A stretch of DNA of 64,000 nucleotides. It comes from Kitasatospora terrestris (GTDB lineage Bacteria; Actinomycetota; Actinomycetes; Streptomycetales; Streptomycetaceae). A program made the position numbers and the translations under genes. Below are positions 1-8,381 of this stretch, piece by piece; the stretch's first letter is position 1, and each line of letters starts with the position of its first letter. Where the stretch lies: the NCBI RefSeq assembly GCF_039542905.1, contig NZ_BAABIS010000001.1:930001-994000 (forward strand). Direction: 5' to 3'. The notes under the pieces were generated by a model. The model had not been told where the DNA came from, ran no database searches, and saw only the letters and a list, made by a program, of their open reading frames with translations.

Positions 1-344
1 CCGCCGTACGAGTGGCCGACGAGGACGACGGGGCCCTTCAGGTGGTCGACGAGGCTGCGCAGCGCGGCGGCGTCGGAGGCGGGCCCCCGCAGCGGGTTGG
101 CGGCGGCCACCACCGGGTAGCCGTCGCGGCGCAGCGCGGCGACGACGCCGTCCCAGCTGGAGCCGTCGGCGAACGCGCCGTGCTCCAGGACGACGGTCGG
201 CTTGGGCCCGCGGTCGGCCGCCGGGGTGGGGGCGGCGGCGTCCGCGGTGCCGGCGACGGCGAACGCGCCGATGGCCGCGGCCGTACCGACCGCGACGGCG
301 GCGGCGGTGAACCGGCGCTTGCGGACGTTCTCAGGGCTGTGCAC
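1..344 (-). CDS. Secreted alpha/beta hydrolase, N-terminal part (cut by window edge)
   Basis: The first 114 residues are visible; the rest lies before the window. A GTG start is chosen at 344 because GGAG lies about 12 nt upstream and the twin-Arg-like KRRFTAAAV n-region with an Ala-rich h-region follows directly. The mature part shows VVLEHGAFADGSSWDGV (oxyanion HG region) and ends in VLVGHSYGG, the start of the GHSYGG nucleophile elbow, so the catalytic Ser is present. The family is a general alpha/beta hydrolase (esterase or haloperoxidase-like); the substrate is unknown. It is divergent from the tannase-family esterase and the two share a mirror-symmetric intergenic region, so they are probably co-expressed. 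Confidence 0.85.
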   Translation of the reverse strand, partial: MHSPENVRKRRFTAAAVAVGTAAAIGAFAVAGTADAAAPTPAADRGPKPTVVLEHGAFADGSSWDGVVAALRRDGYPVVAAANPLRGPASDAAALRSLVDHLKGPVVLVGHSYG

Positions 345-392
345 GGGAGATCACGCTCCAGGGGCTCGAACAAGGGCGATGGGTTTGGCGGT

Positions 393-522
393 CCCCACTG
401 TCGCCCGCGGTCCGCCCCGGACACATCGGTCAGGTGACGCCACCGGCGGGCCCGGCAGGCCTCGCACCGACCGACCGTCAGGTGACTGATGTGCCGGCAC
501 CGGTGCGGCGGCGACAGTGGGG
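393..522. promoter_or_regulatory. Mirror-symmetric divergent promoter/operator region
   Basis: Arms 393-438 and 477-522 are inverted copies of each other without gaps, with 34 of 46 positions matching around centre 457.5. Conserved blocks are CCCCACTGTCGCC at the outer ends, CACATC in the middle and GTCA-nn-TGAC at the inner ends. Each divergent gene therefore has the same sequence read outward: GTCAnnTGAC, then GATGTG, then CGACAGTGGGG. I infer duplicated promoters with an operator; which block is -35 or -10 is not certain. Confidence 0.6.
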
Positions 523-552
523 GCGCCATACCCGAACACCCTTGGAGCGAAC

Positions 553-2172
553 ATGAAACGACGGTTCCTGGCCGTCGCAGCCGCCGTCCCGCTGGCCGCC
601 GCCCTCGGCGCGCCGGTCGGCGCATCGGCGGACACCCCACCGCACGGCCCGCTGTCCTTCACCTGCGCCCCGGTCGCGCCTCCCGCCCCGGCCGGCACCG
701 CGGTGGAGTCGGTGACCGCCGTCGGCGTCCCGGCCGGCACCTTCCAGGTACCCGGGGTTCCGCCGCTCGGCGGCTTCCCCGTGCCCGACGTCCCGGCGCA
801 CTGCGAGGTGACGGTCACCCTCACCCACCCCGGCGCGGGAGACCACGCCGAAGTGAACGTCTGGCTGCCGCAGGCCGGTTGGAACGGCCGCTTCCAGGCG
901 GTCGGCGGCAGCGCCTACGCCGCCGGGGACAACGGCGCCGGACTCGCCGCGGCCGTCAGACAGGGCTACGCCGCCGCCACGACCGACGCCGGCGTCGGCG
1001 GCCCCCTGGACACCAGCTGGGCGCTGGACGCCTCCGGCCACGTCAACACCGCGCTGCTGGACAACTTCGCCTCCCGCTCGGCGCACGAGATGGCCCTGGT
1101 CGGCAAGGACGTCGTGGCCGGCGTCTACGGCAGGGCCGCGTCCTGGTCCTACTGGAACGGCTGCTCCACCGGCGGCCGCCAGGGCTACCTGGAGGCCCAG
1201 CGTTACCCGGAGGACTTCGACGGCGTCAACGCCGCGGCGCCCGGCATCAACTGGAACCAGTTCGAGGTCGCCACCCTGTGGCCGCAGGTCGTGATGCACG
1301 AGACCCGCACCTACCCGACCGCCTGCGAGTTCGACGCCTTCAACCGGGCCGCCCTCACCGCCTGCGACCGGCTCGACGGCGCCGCCGACGGCCTGGTCGG
1401 CGACCCGGCGCGCTGCGACTACGACCCGCGCCGCCTGATCGGCACCCGGATCGTCTGCGACGGCAAGGAGATCACCGTCACCGCGGCCGACGCCGAGGTG
1501 GTCCGCAGGATCTGGGACGGCCCGCGCGACGCCGAGGGCAGACGGCTCTGGTACGGCCTGCCGATCGGCGCCGACTTCCGCTACCTCGCGGCCAGCAGGA
1601 CCGACGAGAACGGCGTCACCACGGGCTCGCCGTTCGTCGTCCCCGCCGTCTGGGCCGCCACCTTCGTGCAGAAGCAGCCCTCGTTCGACACCGCGAACCT
1701 CACCTACGCCCGGTTCGAGGAGATCTTCCGCAAGGCCGGGGCCGAGTACGACCAGGTCATCGGCGCCCGCGACCCCGACCTCTCCGCCTTCCGCGCCGCC
1801 GGCGGCAAGCTGATCACCTGGCACGGCACCGCCGACCAACTGATCCCCACCGCCGGCACCGTCGACTACCGCAAGCGCGTGGAACGCCGGATGGGCGGCA
1901 GCGAGCGGGTCGACGACTTCTACCGGCTGTTCCTCGCACCCGGCGTCCCGCACTGCGGTCTCAACGGCGGCAAGGTCGACGACCTGGCCGCACTGACCGC
2001 CTGGGTCGAGCGGGGCAAGGCACCCGCCGTCCTGCACGCCGATCTCACCACCGCCGACGGCCGCACCGTCACCCGCGACCTCTGCCGCTACCCGACCGTC
2101 CCCCGCTACACCGGCCACGGCGACCCGGCCGCCGCGAGCGGCTTCCGCTGCGTCCGGCCCCCGCGCGACTGA
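553..2172 (+). CDS. Secreted tannase/feruloyl esterase family protein
   Basis: A 539-residue esterase of the tannase/feruloyl esterase family, which hydrolyses ester bonds in plant phenolics such as gallate or ferulate esters. ATG at 553 is preceded by TTGGAG and begins a Sec signal peptide (MKRRFLAVAAAVPLAAALG, cleavage near ASA). The nucleophile elbow GCSTGGRQGYLEAQRYPEDFDG is the family hallmark. ITWHGTADQLIPT carries the acid Asp and FLAPGVPHCG the His; Cys residues flank these as expected for the CS-D-HC arrangement. Start codons upstream in the same frame (517) lack a ribosome site. It is divergent from the hydrolase at the window start, and a strong terminator follows. Confidence 0.9.
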   Translation: MKRRFLAVAAAVPLAAALGAPVGASADTPPHGPLSFTCAPVAPPAPAGTAVESVTAVGVPAGTFQVPGVPPLGGFPVPDVPAHCEVTVTLTHPGAGDHAEVNVWLPQAGWNGRFQAVGGSAYAAGDNGAGLAAAVRQGYAAATTDAGVGGPLDTSWALDASGHVNTALLDNFASRSAHEMALVGKDVVAGVYGRAASWSYWNGCSTGGRQGYLEAQRYPEDFDGVNAAAPGINWNQFEVATLWPQVVMHETRTYPTACEFDAFNRAALTACDRLDGAADGLVGDPARCDYDPRRLIGTRIVCDGKEITVTAADAEVVRRIWDGPRDAEGRRLWYGLPIGADFRYLAASRTDENGVTTGSPFVVPAVWAATFVQKQPSFDTANLTYARFEEIFRKAGAEYDQVIGARDPDLSAFRAAGGKLITWHGTADQLIPTAGTVDYRKRVERRMGGSERVDDFYRLFLAPGVPHCGLNGGKVDDLAALTAWVERGKAPAVLHADLTTADGRTVTRDLCRYPTVPRYTGHGDPAAASGFRCVRPPRD

Positions 2173-2179
2173 CCCGCCC

Positions 2180-2216
2180 CGGGGTCCGTCCCACCGGCTC
2201 GACGGGACGGACCCCG
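2180..2216 (+). terminator. Terminator after tannase-family gene
   Basis: A 13-bp perfect stem (CGGGGTCCGTCCC / GGGACGGACCCCG) with an 11-nt loop starts 8 nt after the stop codon. No T-run, as is usual in streptomycetes. Confidence 0.8.
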
Positions 2217-2244
2217 CGGCCCGACCCGCCTCCCTGCCGCGCGG

Positions 2245-2496
2245 TCACAGCACGGTGATCGCGAACAGCCACAGGTGCGGGGTGGTGGGGACGATCGCGT
2301 AGTGCGCGATCACCGCGCCGGTCGTGACGACACGGACGGTGTCGTCCAGGTCGTACCGGTCCGCCTGGGGCCAGCCGTACGGGTCCTCCTGCGCCCGCAG
2401 CAGCGCGGCACGCAACTCCTCGCGGGCCCGGGCCGGCAGCTCGCGGATGCCGTCGGCCACGGCCTTGGCGATGCGCAGCTCGTGCGGGTGGATCAT
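2245..2496 (-). CDS. Small RelE/ParE-like protein, no clear antitoxin
   Basis: An 83-residue protein. The N-terminal half is helical and basic-acidic (HELRIAKAVADGIRELPARAREELRAALLRAQEDPYGWPQ). The C-terminal half is beta-rich (DLDDTVRVVTTGAVIAHYAIVPTTPHLWLFAITVL). This matches the helix-helix-beta layout and the VxxHYAI/LWLFAI endings of ParE/RelE-type or plasmid-stabilisation proteins. That assignment rests on pattern only. Upstream on the same strand there is no recognisable antitoxin, only an arginine-rich frame that ends in ATGA overlap, so if it is a toxin it is solitary. Its 3' end faces the tannase terminator. Confidence 0.55.
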   Translation of the reverse strand: MIHPHELRIAKAVADGIRELPARAREELRAALLRAQEDPYGWPQADRYDLDDTVRVVTTGAVIAHYAIVPTTPHLWLFAITVL

Positions 2497-2693
2497 GAGC
2501 CGAAGACCTCGTCCATCGTCGGGTTGTCCTGGCCGGGCAGGATGCCGTCGCCCCGACGACGTCGGGACGGCGAAGGGCCACGCCCCGAGCCTACCGACGC
2601 CGCCCGCGGTCGGAGCACGCCGCAGGCGCGACCTCCCGGCCCTACGGCGATGGTCAAACTTGTCGGAAAATCTTCAAAGTCTCGTGTGACGTG

Positions 2694-2729
2694 CATCACC
2701 TCGCATAGAGTGCGGTATCCGAGGTGATG
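2694..2729 (+). promoter_or_regulatory. Promoter with flanking 10-bp operator palindrome
   Basis: A perfect inverted repeat CATCACCTCG (2694-2703) / CGAGGTGATG (2720-2729) encloses TAGAGT (2706-2711), an exact match to the HrdB-type -10 TAGRRT. A plausible -35 (TGTGAC, 2685-2690) is somewhat close. It serves the gene at 2780; the palindrome would place a dimeric regulator over the -10 and start site. Confidence 0.55.
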
Positions 2730-2779
2730 AGCCGGAAGTGACGACCCGTCCGTCCGGTCCACCCCGAGCCGGGGGATCC

Positions 2780-3193
2780 ATGAACGAGACGACCGCGCCG
2801 CGCGTGCCGAGGCCGCCCACGGCCGAGCTCCGGTACACCGCCGACCTCACCGAGGCCGACGTGCTGTCCGCGGAGGACTTCCTGCTGGAACGGCTCATCG
2901 ACGAGCGGCACCGCATCGAGGACCCGCAGTCCCAGGAGGTGGCCCGGGCGCTGGCCAGGCTGGCCCACCGGGCGACCACGCGCACGCTGACGGAGATCCG
3001 CGCCCTGGCCGCCCGCCCCGGTGCCGCCGACATCCGGGCCCGGCTGCACGAGGGCTGGTCGGAGATGGTCGTCGCGATGGCGCCGTGGCTGGACCACCCG
3101 GACTACGACCACGCCCGCTGGTACGCGCCCGAACACATCACCCGGGAGGCCGAGTTCCTAGCCCGTCACCTCGGCGGCGCGCCGCCGAGGTGA
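2780..3193 (+). CDS. Hypothetical helical protein
   Basis: 137 residues, no signal peptide or membrane segment. Almost entirely predicted helix (EADVLSAEDFLLERLIDERHRIEDP, EVARALARLAHRATTRTLTEIRALAARP) with a C-terminal Trp/Tyr/His-rich stretch (WLDHPDYDHARWYAPEHI). I do not recognise the family. ATG at 2780 is chosen because GGGGGATC precedes it; an in-frame GTG at 2738 is possible but lacks a good ribosome site. It has its own palindrome-flanked promoter, which suggests specific regulation. Probably cytosolic. Confidence 0.7.
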   Translation: MNETTAPRVPRPPTAELRYTADLTEADVLSAEDFLLERLIDERHRIEDPQSQEVARALARLAHRATTRTLTEIRALAARPGAADIRARLHEGWSEMVVAMAPWLDHPDYDHARWYAPEHITREAEFLARHLGGAPPR

Positions 3194-3228
3194 GAGCGGG
3201 GGCGGCCGTCCCGCAGGGGTGGCCGGGC

Positions 3229-3411
3229 TCAGAGGCCGAGGTCCGCGGCCAGGCAGGAGAACCTGACCGCCAGGGCGTCGGGGTCGTGGGCCTCCGCGGT
3301 CCGCCGGGCCGTGGGCACCTGCTTCTCCTCGACCATGTCCTCGAAGGCGACGCGTGCCGGGAGCGTGCCGAACCGGGCCCTGCGGAGCTCCGCCGCCTGC
3401 TCGCGGGTCAC
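3229..3411 (-). CDS. Small protein translationally coupled to epoxide-hydrolase-like gene
   Basis: A 60-residue ORF starting with GTG at 3411, overlapping the TGA of the upstream hydrolase by four bases (GTGA), the usual sign of translational coupling. Sequence elements are REQAAELRRARFGTLPARVAFEDMVEEKQ and DALAVRFSCLAADLGL; no transmembrane segment. Arg-rich N-terminus followed by FGTLP...EDMVEE looks like a genuine conserved small protein, but I cannot assign a function. It probably belongs to the same mRNA as the hydrolase. Confidence 0.55.
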   Translation of the reverse strand: MTREQAAELRRARFGTLPARVAFEDMVEEKQVPTARRTAEAHDPDALAVRFSCLAADLGL

Positions 3412-4430
3412 AGCCGGTCCGCGTCGACGACGGCCTGGGCGAACGCGGTCGGCGCCTCCTGCGGCACGTTGTGGCCGACGCCGGGGAGCACGCGGTGCTC
3501 GTACGGGCCGGTGAAGTACTTCCGGTACGCCGTGCCGTCGGTCGTGGCGAGGAACGGGTCGAGGGCCGGGTCCAGGGTGATGGTCGGCACGGTGACGGCC
3601 GGCCGGGCCGCGAGCAGGTGCTCGTAGCGGTCGTAGCGGCGTTCGCCGTCGGCGAGGCCAAGGCGCCAGCGGTAGTTGTGGATCACGATGGCGGCGTAGT
3701 CGGGGTTCTCGAACGCCGCGGCGGTGCGCTCGAAGGTGGCGTCGTCGAAGTCCCAGGCCGGGGAGGTCTCCTCCCACACCAGTCGGCACAGGTCGTGCCG
3801 GTTCTGCCGGGTCTCCATGGCGACGCGGCCGCGCTCGGTGGCGAAGTAGTACTGGTACCACCAGGTGTGTTCGGCCTTCGGCGGCAGCGGGTTCCGCTGC
3901 GCGGGGACGTCGGTGACGAGGTAGCCGCTCACCGACACCAGGGCCTCGACCCGCTCCGGCCACAGCGCCGCGATGATGTCGGCGGTGCGCGAGCCCCAGT
4001 CGAAGCCGGCCAGCACCGCCCGGTGGATCTGCAGGGCGTCCATCAGCGCGACGATGTCGAGGGCGATCGCGGACTGCTGCGCGTTGCGGACCGTGGTCGG
4101 CGCCAGGAAGGTCGTGGTGCCGTGGCCCCGCAGGTAGGGCACGATCACCCGGTAGCCGGCGTCCGCGAGCAGCGGCGCCACGTCGACGAAGCTGTGGATG
4201 TCGTACGGCCAGCCGTGCAGGCAGACGACCACCGGCCCGTGCTTCGGCCCGGCCTCGGCGTAGCCGATGTCGAGCACGCCGGCCCGGACCTGCTTGAGGG
4301 TGGGGAACGCGGTGTGCGCGCCCGGGGCGACGGTAGGGGCGGCGGGTGCGTGGGACGCCGCGCCGAGCGACAGGGCCGTGGTGCCCACGCCGAGGCCGAC
4401 CGCCCGGGTGAACGTGCGCCTGCTGATCAT
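3408..4430 (-). CDS. Tat-secreted epoxide-hydrolase-like alpha/beta hydrolase
   Basis: 340 residues. ATG at 4430 follows AGGAAGGACC. The N-terminus SRRTFTRAVGLGVGTTALSLGAASHAPAA is a twin-arginine signal (S-R-R-x-F). HGWP is the oxyanion motif. The nucleophile elbow GFDWGSR has Asp instead of Ser, typical of epoxide hydrolases and haloalkane dehalogenases. GHNVPQE near the C-terminus carries the His. Tyr residues in YQYYFATERG and YRWRLG could form the lid. The likely role is hydrolysis of an epoxide or related small molecule outside the cell; the substrate is unknown. It is divergent from another hydrolase at 4651. Confidence 0.85.
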   Translation of the reverse strand: MISRRTFTRAVGLGVGTTALSLGAASHAPAAPTVAPGAHTAFPTLKQVRAGVLDIGYAEAGPKHGPVVVCLHGWPYDIHSFVDVAPLLADAGYRVIVPYLRGHGTTTFLAPTTVRNAQQSAIALDIVALMDALQIHRAVLAGFDWGSRTADIIAALWPERVEALVSVSGYLVTDVPAQRNPLPPKAEHTWWYQYYFATERGRVAMETRQNRHDLCRLVWEETSPAWDFDDATFERTAAAFENPDYAAIVIHNYRWRLGLADGERRYDRYEHLLAARPAVTVPTITLDPALDPFLATTDGTAYRKYFTGPYEHRVLPGVGHNVPQEAPTAFAQAVVDADRL

Positions 4431-4650
4431 GTCTGGTCCTTCCTGGAGGCTCGCTGACGCCTCCACTCTTCTTCGGCCACCGGCCGGCCGCATCCGTCAC
4501 ATGACGTCGAGACACCCCCCGGAGCCCGCGGACCTGCCGGGCCGTCACCTGCAGTCATCCGACTGTTTCCGCCGCCGCACCGCTCGGCGATCCTCGGACG
4601 AGGGCCGCCGCGCCGGGGCGGATCGTCGTGTGCAGTCGGAAGGTCTGACA

Positions 4651-5472
4651 GTGAAGCAAACCCCCGTCGTCCTGATCCACGGTGCGTGGTTCCACCGGTC
4701 CTCGTGGGAGGGCTGGGCCGAGCAGTTCGCCTCGCACGGTTACGCGGTGTCGGTCCCGGGCTGGCCCGGGGAGGCCCCCACCGCCGCCGGGGCCCGCCGC
4801 GGTCCGGGCCTGTGGCACGGGCTCGGGCTGGCCGCGCTCACCGCCCACCACGAGCGGATCGTGCGCTCCTTCGACGACCCGCCGGTGCTGATCGGGCACT
4901 CGGCCGGCGGCCTGATCGCCCGGCTCCTCCTCGGCGCCGGCCTCGGCCGCGCGGCGGTGGCCCTCGCACCGCTGCCGCCGGGCGGCGCACGGCCCGTCGG
5001 GGGCAGCCGCCAGGACGGCTCCGGCCCGGGCACCGAGCCGCTCACCCGCAGGCGGTTCCGGCACCTGGTCGCCAACGCAGTCGGTGAGCGGGAGGCCGCG
5101 GAGCTCTTCGAGCGGTACGCCGTCCCGGCCCCGCGCCCGTTGCTCGCGGACCTCGGGTTCGACCGTCCTGCCGCCGAACCGGCCGCCGCCGACCTGGACG
5201 CCGCCGTGGACGCCGCCGGCCCGGCGCGCGGGCCGCTGCTGCTGGTCTCCGGCCAGGAGGACCGGATCGTCCCGGACGCCGTGACCCGCGCGGTCTACAA
5301 GCTCTACGGCGACTCCCCCGCGGTGACCGACCTGAAGCAGTTCGCCGACCGGGGGCACTCCCTGGTGTTCGACGGCGGCCGGCGCGCGGTCGCCGACCAC
5401 GTGCTCGCCTGGCTGGCCGCGAACGGCATCGGCGCCGCCACGCAGGACCGGGCGCGGCCGTCAGGGCTGTGA
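4651..5472 (+). CDS. Cytosolic alpha/beta hydrolase
   Basis: 273 residues, no signal peptide. GTG at 4651 is preceded by GGAAGG with 7-nt spacing. VVLIHGAWFHRSSWEGWAEQF is the oxyanion region, VLIGHSAGGLIARLL the Ser nucleophile elbow, SGQEDRIVPDAV the acid region and ADRGHSLVFDGG the catalytic His. The triad is therefore complete. The family includes esterases and C-C bond hydrolases; the substrate is not evident. Its last 12 bases overlap the 3' end of the convergent LuxR-family gene, so the two transcripts are antisense at their ends. Confidence 0.85.
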   Translation: MKQTPVVLIHGAWFHRSSWEGWAEQFASHGYAVSVPGWPGEAPTAAGARRGPGLWHGLGLAALTAHHERIVRSFDDPPVLIGHSAGGLIARLLLGAGLGRAAVALAPLPPGGARPVGGSRQDGSGPGTEPLTRRRFRHLVANAVGEREAAELFERYAVPAPRPLLADLGFDRPAAEPAAADLDAAVDAAGPARGPLLLVSGQEDRIVPDAVTRAVYKLYGDSPAVTDLKQFADRGHSLVFDGGRRAVADHVLAWLAANGIGAATQDRARPSGL

Positions 5473-8316
5473 CGCCCCGTCGGCCCGGCTCAGCGCGTCG
5501 CGCAGCGCCGCCCGGGTGGTGATGCCCAGCTTCGGGAAGATCCGGTAGAGGTGCGAGCTGACGGTGCGCGGCGACAGGTGCATCCGGGTGCCGATCTCCT
5601 TGTTGGTCAGGCCGCCGGCGGCCAGGTCCGCGATCCGGCGTTCCTGCCAGGTCAGCGAGGCGAGGTTCGGCGTCGCGGTGCGCGGCGGGGCACCGGTGGC
5701 GCGCAGTTCGGCCCGGGCCCGCTCGGCCCAGCCGGCCGCGCCCAGCCGCTCGAACGCTCCGGCCGCCGGGAGGAGGTACTGCCGTGCCGCCGCCCCGCCC
5801 CGGACGTGGTGCACCCGGATGCCGTGCGCGAGCCGGATCCGGGCCAGCTCGAACGGGAAGCGGTCGGCCTCCGGCTGGGCCTCGGCCCGCCCGAACATCT
5901 CGGCGGCCTCCCCGTCGCTCTCGGCGGTCATCGCCAGCGCGCCGTACGTGATGAGGGCCAGCCGGGGCGAGACCAGCGGCAGACCTGCGTCGCGCGCGGC
6001 GAGGGCATGGGCCCGGGCCTGCTCGGCGCGGCCGGTGTGCCGGGCGGCCTCGACGAGGTCGAGCAGGGTGCGCGGGGCCTGGTACGCGTAGGGCCGGAAG
6101 GTGCCCGGCCGGGTGATGCCGATGGCGTAGAGGTACGCGGCCTCGTGGTCCCCGGAGCCCAGCGCGGCGGTGGCGCCCGCGGAGTCGGCGACCTGGGTCA
6201 GGAATCCCACCCCGCGCGGGCGGGCCCAGGCGTCCACCTCGGCCTGCAGGTCCCTGGCCCGTCCGAGCTGTCCGCGCAGCGCCGCGAGTTGGGCCAGGTA
6301 CGCGCGGCTCTGGGCGGCGAAGAGGTGGTGGCCGTGCTCGGCGGCCAGGTCCAGGCCACGCTGTCCGGTGGACTCGGCCTCGGCCCACTCGCCGACCGCC
6401 ATCTGGTCGAGCAGGATCTGGTGCAGCATCACCATGCCGGTGGCCACGGCCCCGGTCTCCAGCTCGCGGTCCACGACCCGCTGCAGGTGCGGGCGGTAGT
6501 GGTCCAGGAGGTCGAGGTGGTACGCGGCCGCGCCCAGCCGCGAGACGTCCCACGGTGCCAGGCCCGGCAGGTCGGCAGCGGCGGCGCGCACCGCCTCGGC
6601 CCGGCCGGCGCCGTACCGGGTGACGTCGCTCCAGGTGGCGCTGTAGAGCCGCGCGCGGTCGGTGACGAGGTCGCCGAGCGAGGCGAGGAGGCGGTGGGTG
6701 CTCTCCCAGACCGTGCGGTCGCCGCTGTACTGGCTGATCGCCAGGAGGAGGACCACCAGCCGGGTGAGGACCTCCCCGGGTTCGCCGCCGTCGACCGCAC
6801 CGCCGTCGACCGCAGCGCCGGTGGGCGTGGCGGTGGGTGTGACCGCGGGCCGGTCGTCGCGCAGCTTCTCGATCGCGGCCGAGACCTGGCGGTGGGTGGA
6901 GCGGACGTCCCCGTCCTGGTAGAGCGCCTGGTAGGCGGCCGCAAGCACCGAGGCCGGCGACCCCGCCGAACCGGGGCCGGGATCCGCCCGGACCAGCCGG
7001 TGCGCCTGGCCGAGGCGGGCGGCGTGGCCGGCGACGAAGGCCGCGTCGGCCAGGCGGCGGGACCGGTCGGCGGGGTTCTCGCTGAGCTCGGCGGCCCGGG
7101 TCAGCCAGGTCACGGCCGCGAGCGCGCCGCCGCGCCGGGTCGCGGACCCGGCCGCCGCCTCCAGGACGCCTGCCACCTCCTCGTCGGGGTCCACCGTGGC
7201 CGCCGCCAGGTGCGTCGCCCGGCGTTCGAGGTTCGCCCGGTGGACCCGGGCCAGCTCCAGGTGCGCGGCGCGGCGCTGGTTGGGGGTGGCCGTCCGCACG
7301 ACGGCGGAGCGCACCAGCGGGTGCCGGAAGACGAACTCGCCGGTGGCCACCGCGACGTCCAGCAGCCCGGCGGCCACGGCCTGGTCGGCGTCGCGCATGG
7401 GGTAGCGCGTGCCCGGGACGGTGTCGGTGCCGGCCGTGGTCCCGGCGCCGTCGAGCGCTCCCCGCAGCAGCTCGGCCCGCACGTGCTCGTCGAGGGCCGC
7501 GATCCGGGCGCCGTACAGCTGGTGCAGCCGCCGGGGCAGCGGGACGCCGTGCGGGCCGGAGAAGTCGTCGAGTGCGGGGTCGTCCGCCCGGCCGGCGAGG
7601 TGGGCGGGCAGCTCCACCAGGGCGAGCGGGTTGCCCTCGGCCTGCTCCAGGACGAGTCGGCGGATCCGCCGGCCCAGGTCCGGGTGGCGGCGGTCCAGCA
7701 GGCGCGCCGCGTCCTCGTCGGTGAGGGCGGCGATCGGCAGTTCGGGCAGGGCGGCGGTGTCGAACCTGGAGGCGAGGTCGGTGCGGACCGCGATCAGCAG
7801 CCTCACCCGACTGCTGCTCAGGCGCCGGCCCACGAAGCCGAGGACGTCGGCGCTGGCGTCGTCGAACCACTGGCCGTCGTCGAGGACCAGCAGCAGCGGC
7901 CGCTCGGCGGCGGAGCGCAGCAGCAGGCCGAGCACGGCGATGCCGAGCGTCATGACCGACGGCGGATCACCCTGCGCCGCACCGAACACGGCGCCGAACA
8001 CCGCCCGCATCCCGGCGTCCGACCCGGCGTCCGGCCCGGCGGCCTCCGACTCCGCATCGCCGGGGAGCAGCGGGTGGATGAGCTGGTGCAGCCCCGCGTA
8101 CGGCAGCGCGGACTCGGCTTCGACGCCGGCGGCCCGGACGACGCGGTGGCCCTCCCGGTCGGCGAGCGCGGCGGCGTGACCCAGCAGCGAGCTCTTGCCG
8201 ACGCCGGTGTCCCCGCGCAGGACCAGGGCCCGGCCGGTCGCCGACCCCACGAACGCCGCGAGCTCCGCCTGCTCGTCCTCGCGGCCCACCATCGTCGTCG
8301 TGGTGATGGATTGCAT
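5461..8316 (-). CDS. LAL-type LuxR family transcriptional regulator
   Basis: 951 residues. N-terminal MVGREDEQAELAAF and Walker A GDTGVGKSS (about 35-43), Walker B-like LLLVLDDGQWFDDAS, then a long TPR-like helical middle. The C-terminal LuxR helix-turn-helix is LTWQERRIADLAAGGLTNKEIGTRMHLSPRTVSSHLYRIFPKLGI. This is the large ATP-binding LuxR (LAL/MalT-like) architecture, usually an activator of carbohydrate or secondary-metabolite genes. The start at 8316 lacks a strong ribosome site; ATG at 8292, just before VGRED, is an alternative. It lies between a hydrolase and a VOC gene; its target is unknown. Confidence 0.9.
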   Translation of the reverse strand: MQSITTTTMVGREDEQAELAAFVGSATGRALVLRGDTGVGKSSLLGHAAALADREGHRVVRAAGVEAESALPYAGLHQLIHPLLPGDAESEAAGPDAGSDAGMRAVFGAVFGAAQGDPPSVMTLGIAVLGLLLRSAAERPLLLVLDDGQWFDDASADVLGFVGRRLSSSRVRLLIAVRTDLASRFDTAALPELPIAALTDEDAARLLDRRHPDLGRRIRRLVLEQAEGNPLALVELPAHLAGRADDPALDDFSGPHGVPLPRRLHQLYGARIAALDEHVRAELLRGALDGAGTTAGTDTVPGTRYPMRDADQAVAAGLLDVAVATGEFVFRHPLVRSAVVRTATPNQRRAAHLELARVHRANLERRATHLAAATVDPDEEVAGVLEAAAGSATRRGGALAAVTWLTRAAELSENPADRSRRLADAAFVAGHAARLGQAHRLVRADPGPGSAGSPASVLAAAYQALYQDGDVRSTHRQVSAAIEKLRDDRPAVTPTATPTGAAVDGGAVDGGEPGEVLTRLVVLLLAISQYSGDRTVWESTHRLLASLGDLVTDRARLYSATWSDVTRYGAGRAEAVRAAAADLPGLAPWDVSRLGAAAYHLDLLDHYRPHLQRVVDRELETGAVATGMVMLHQILLDQMAVGEWAEAESTGQRGLDLAAEHGHHLFAAQSRAYLAQLAALRGQLGRARDLQAEVDAWARPRGVGFLTQVADSAGATAALGSGDHEAAYLYAIGITRPGTFRPYAYQAPRTLLDLVEAARHTGRAEQARAHALAARDAGLPLVSPRLALITYGALAMTAESDGEAAEMFGRAEAQPEADRFPFELARIRLAHGIRVHHVRGGAAARQYLLPAAGAFERLGAAGWAERARAELRATGAPPRTATPNLASLTWQERRIADLAAGGLTNKEIGTRMHLSPRTVSSHLYRIFPKLGITTRAALRDALSRADGASQP

Positions 8317-8381
8317 GTGCCCGCCCGCCCCGTCTTCCTGCCGTCCGGCCCGTCCCTGCGACCACGCCCCGCCGGCGCGTT

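Noticed and set aside
478-2118. Long minus-strand frame opposite the tannase-family gene
   Set aside because: Gly/Ala/Val-rich shadow typical of the antisense frame of a high-G+C gene; the plus strand has full family motifs.
2493-2762. Arg-rich frame upstream of the ParE-like gene as a possible antitoxin
   Set aside because: Composition looks non-coding, it covers the promoter palindrome of the divergent gene, and it shows no antitoxin-like motif.
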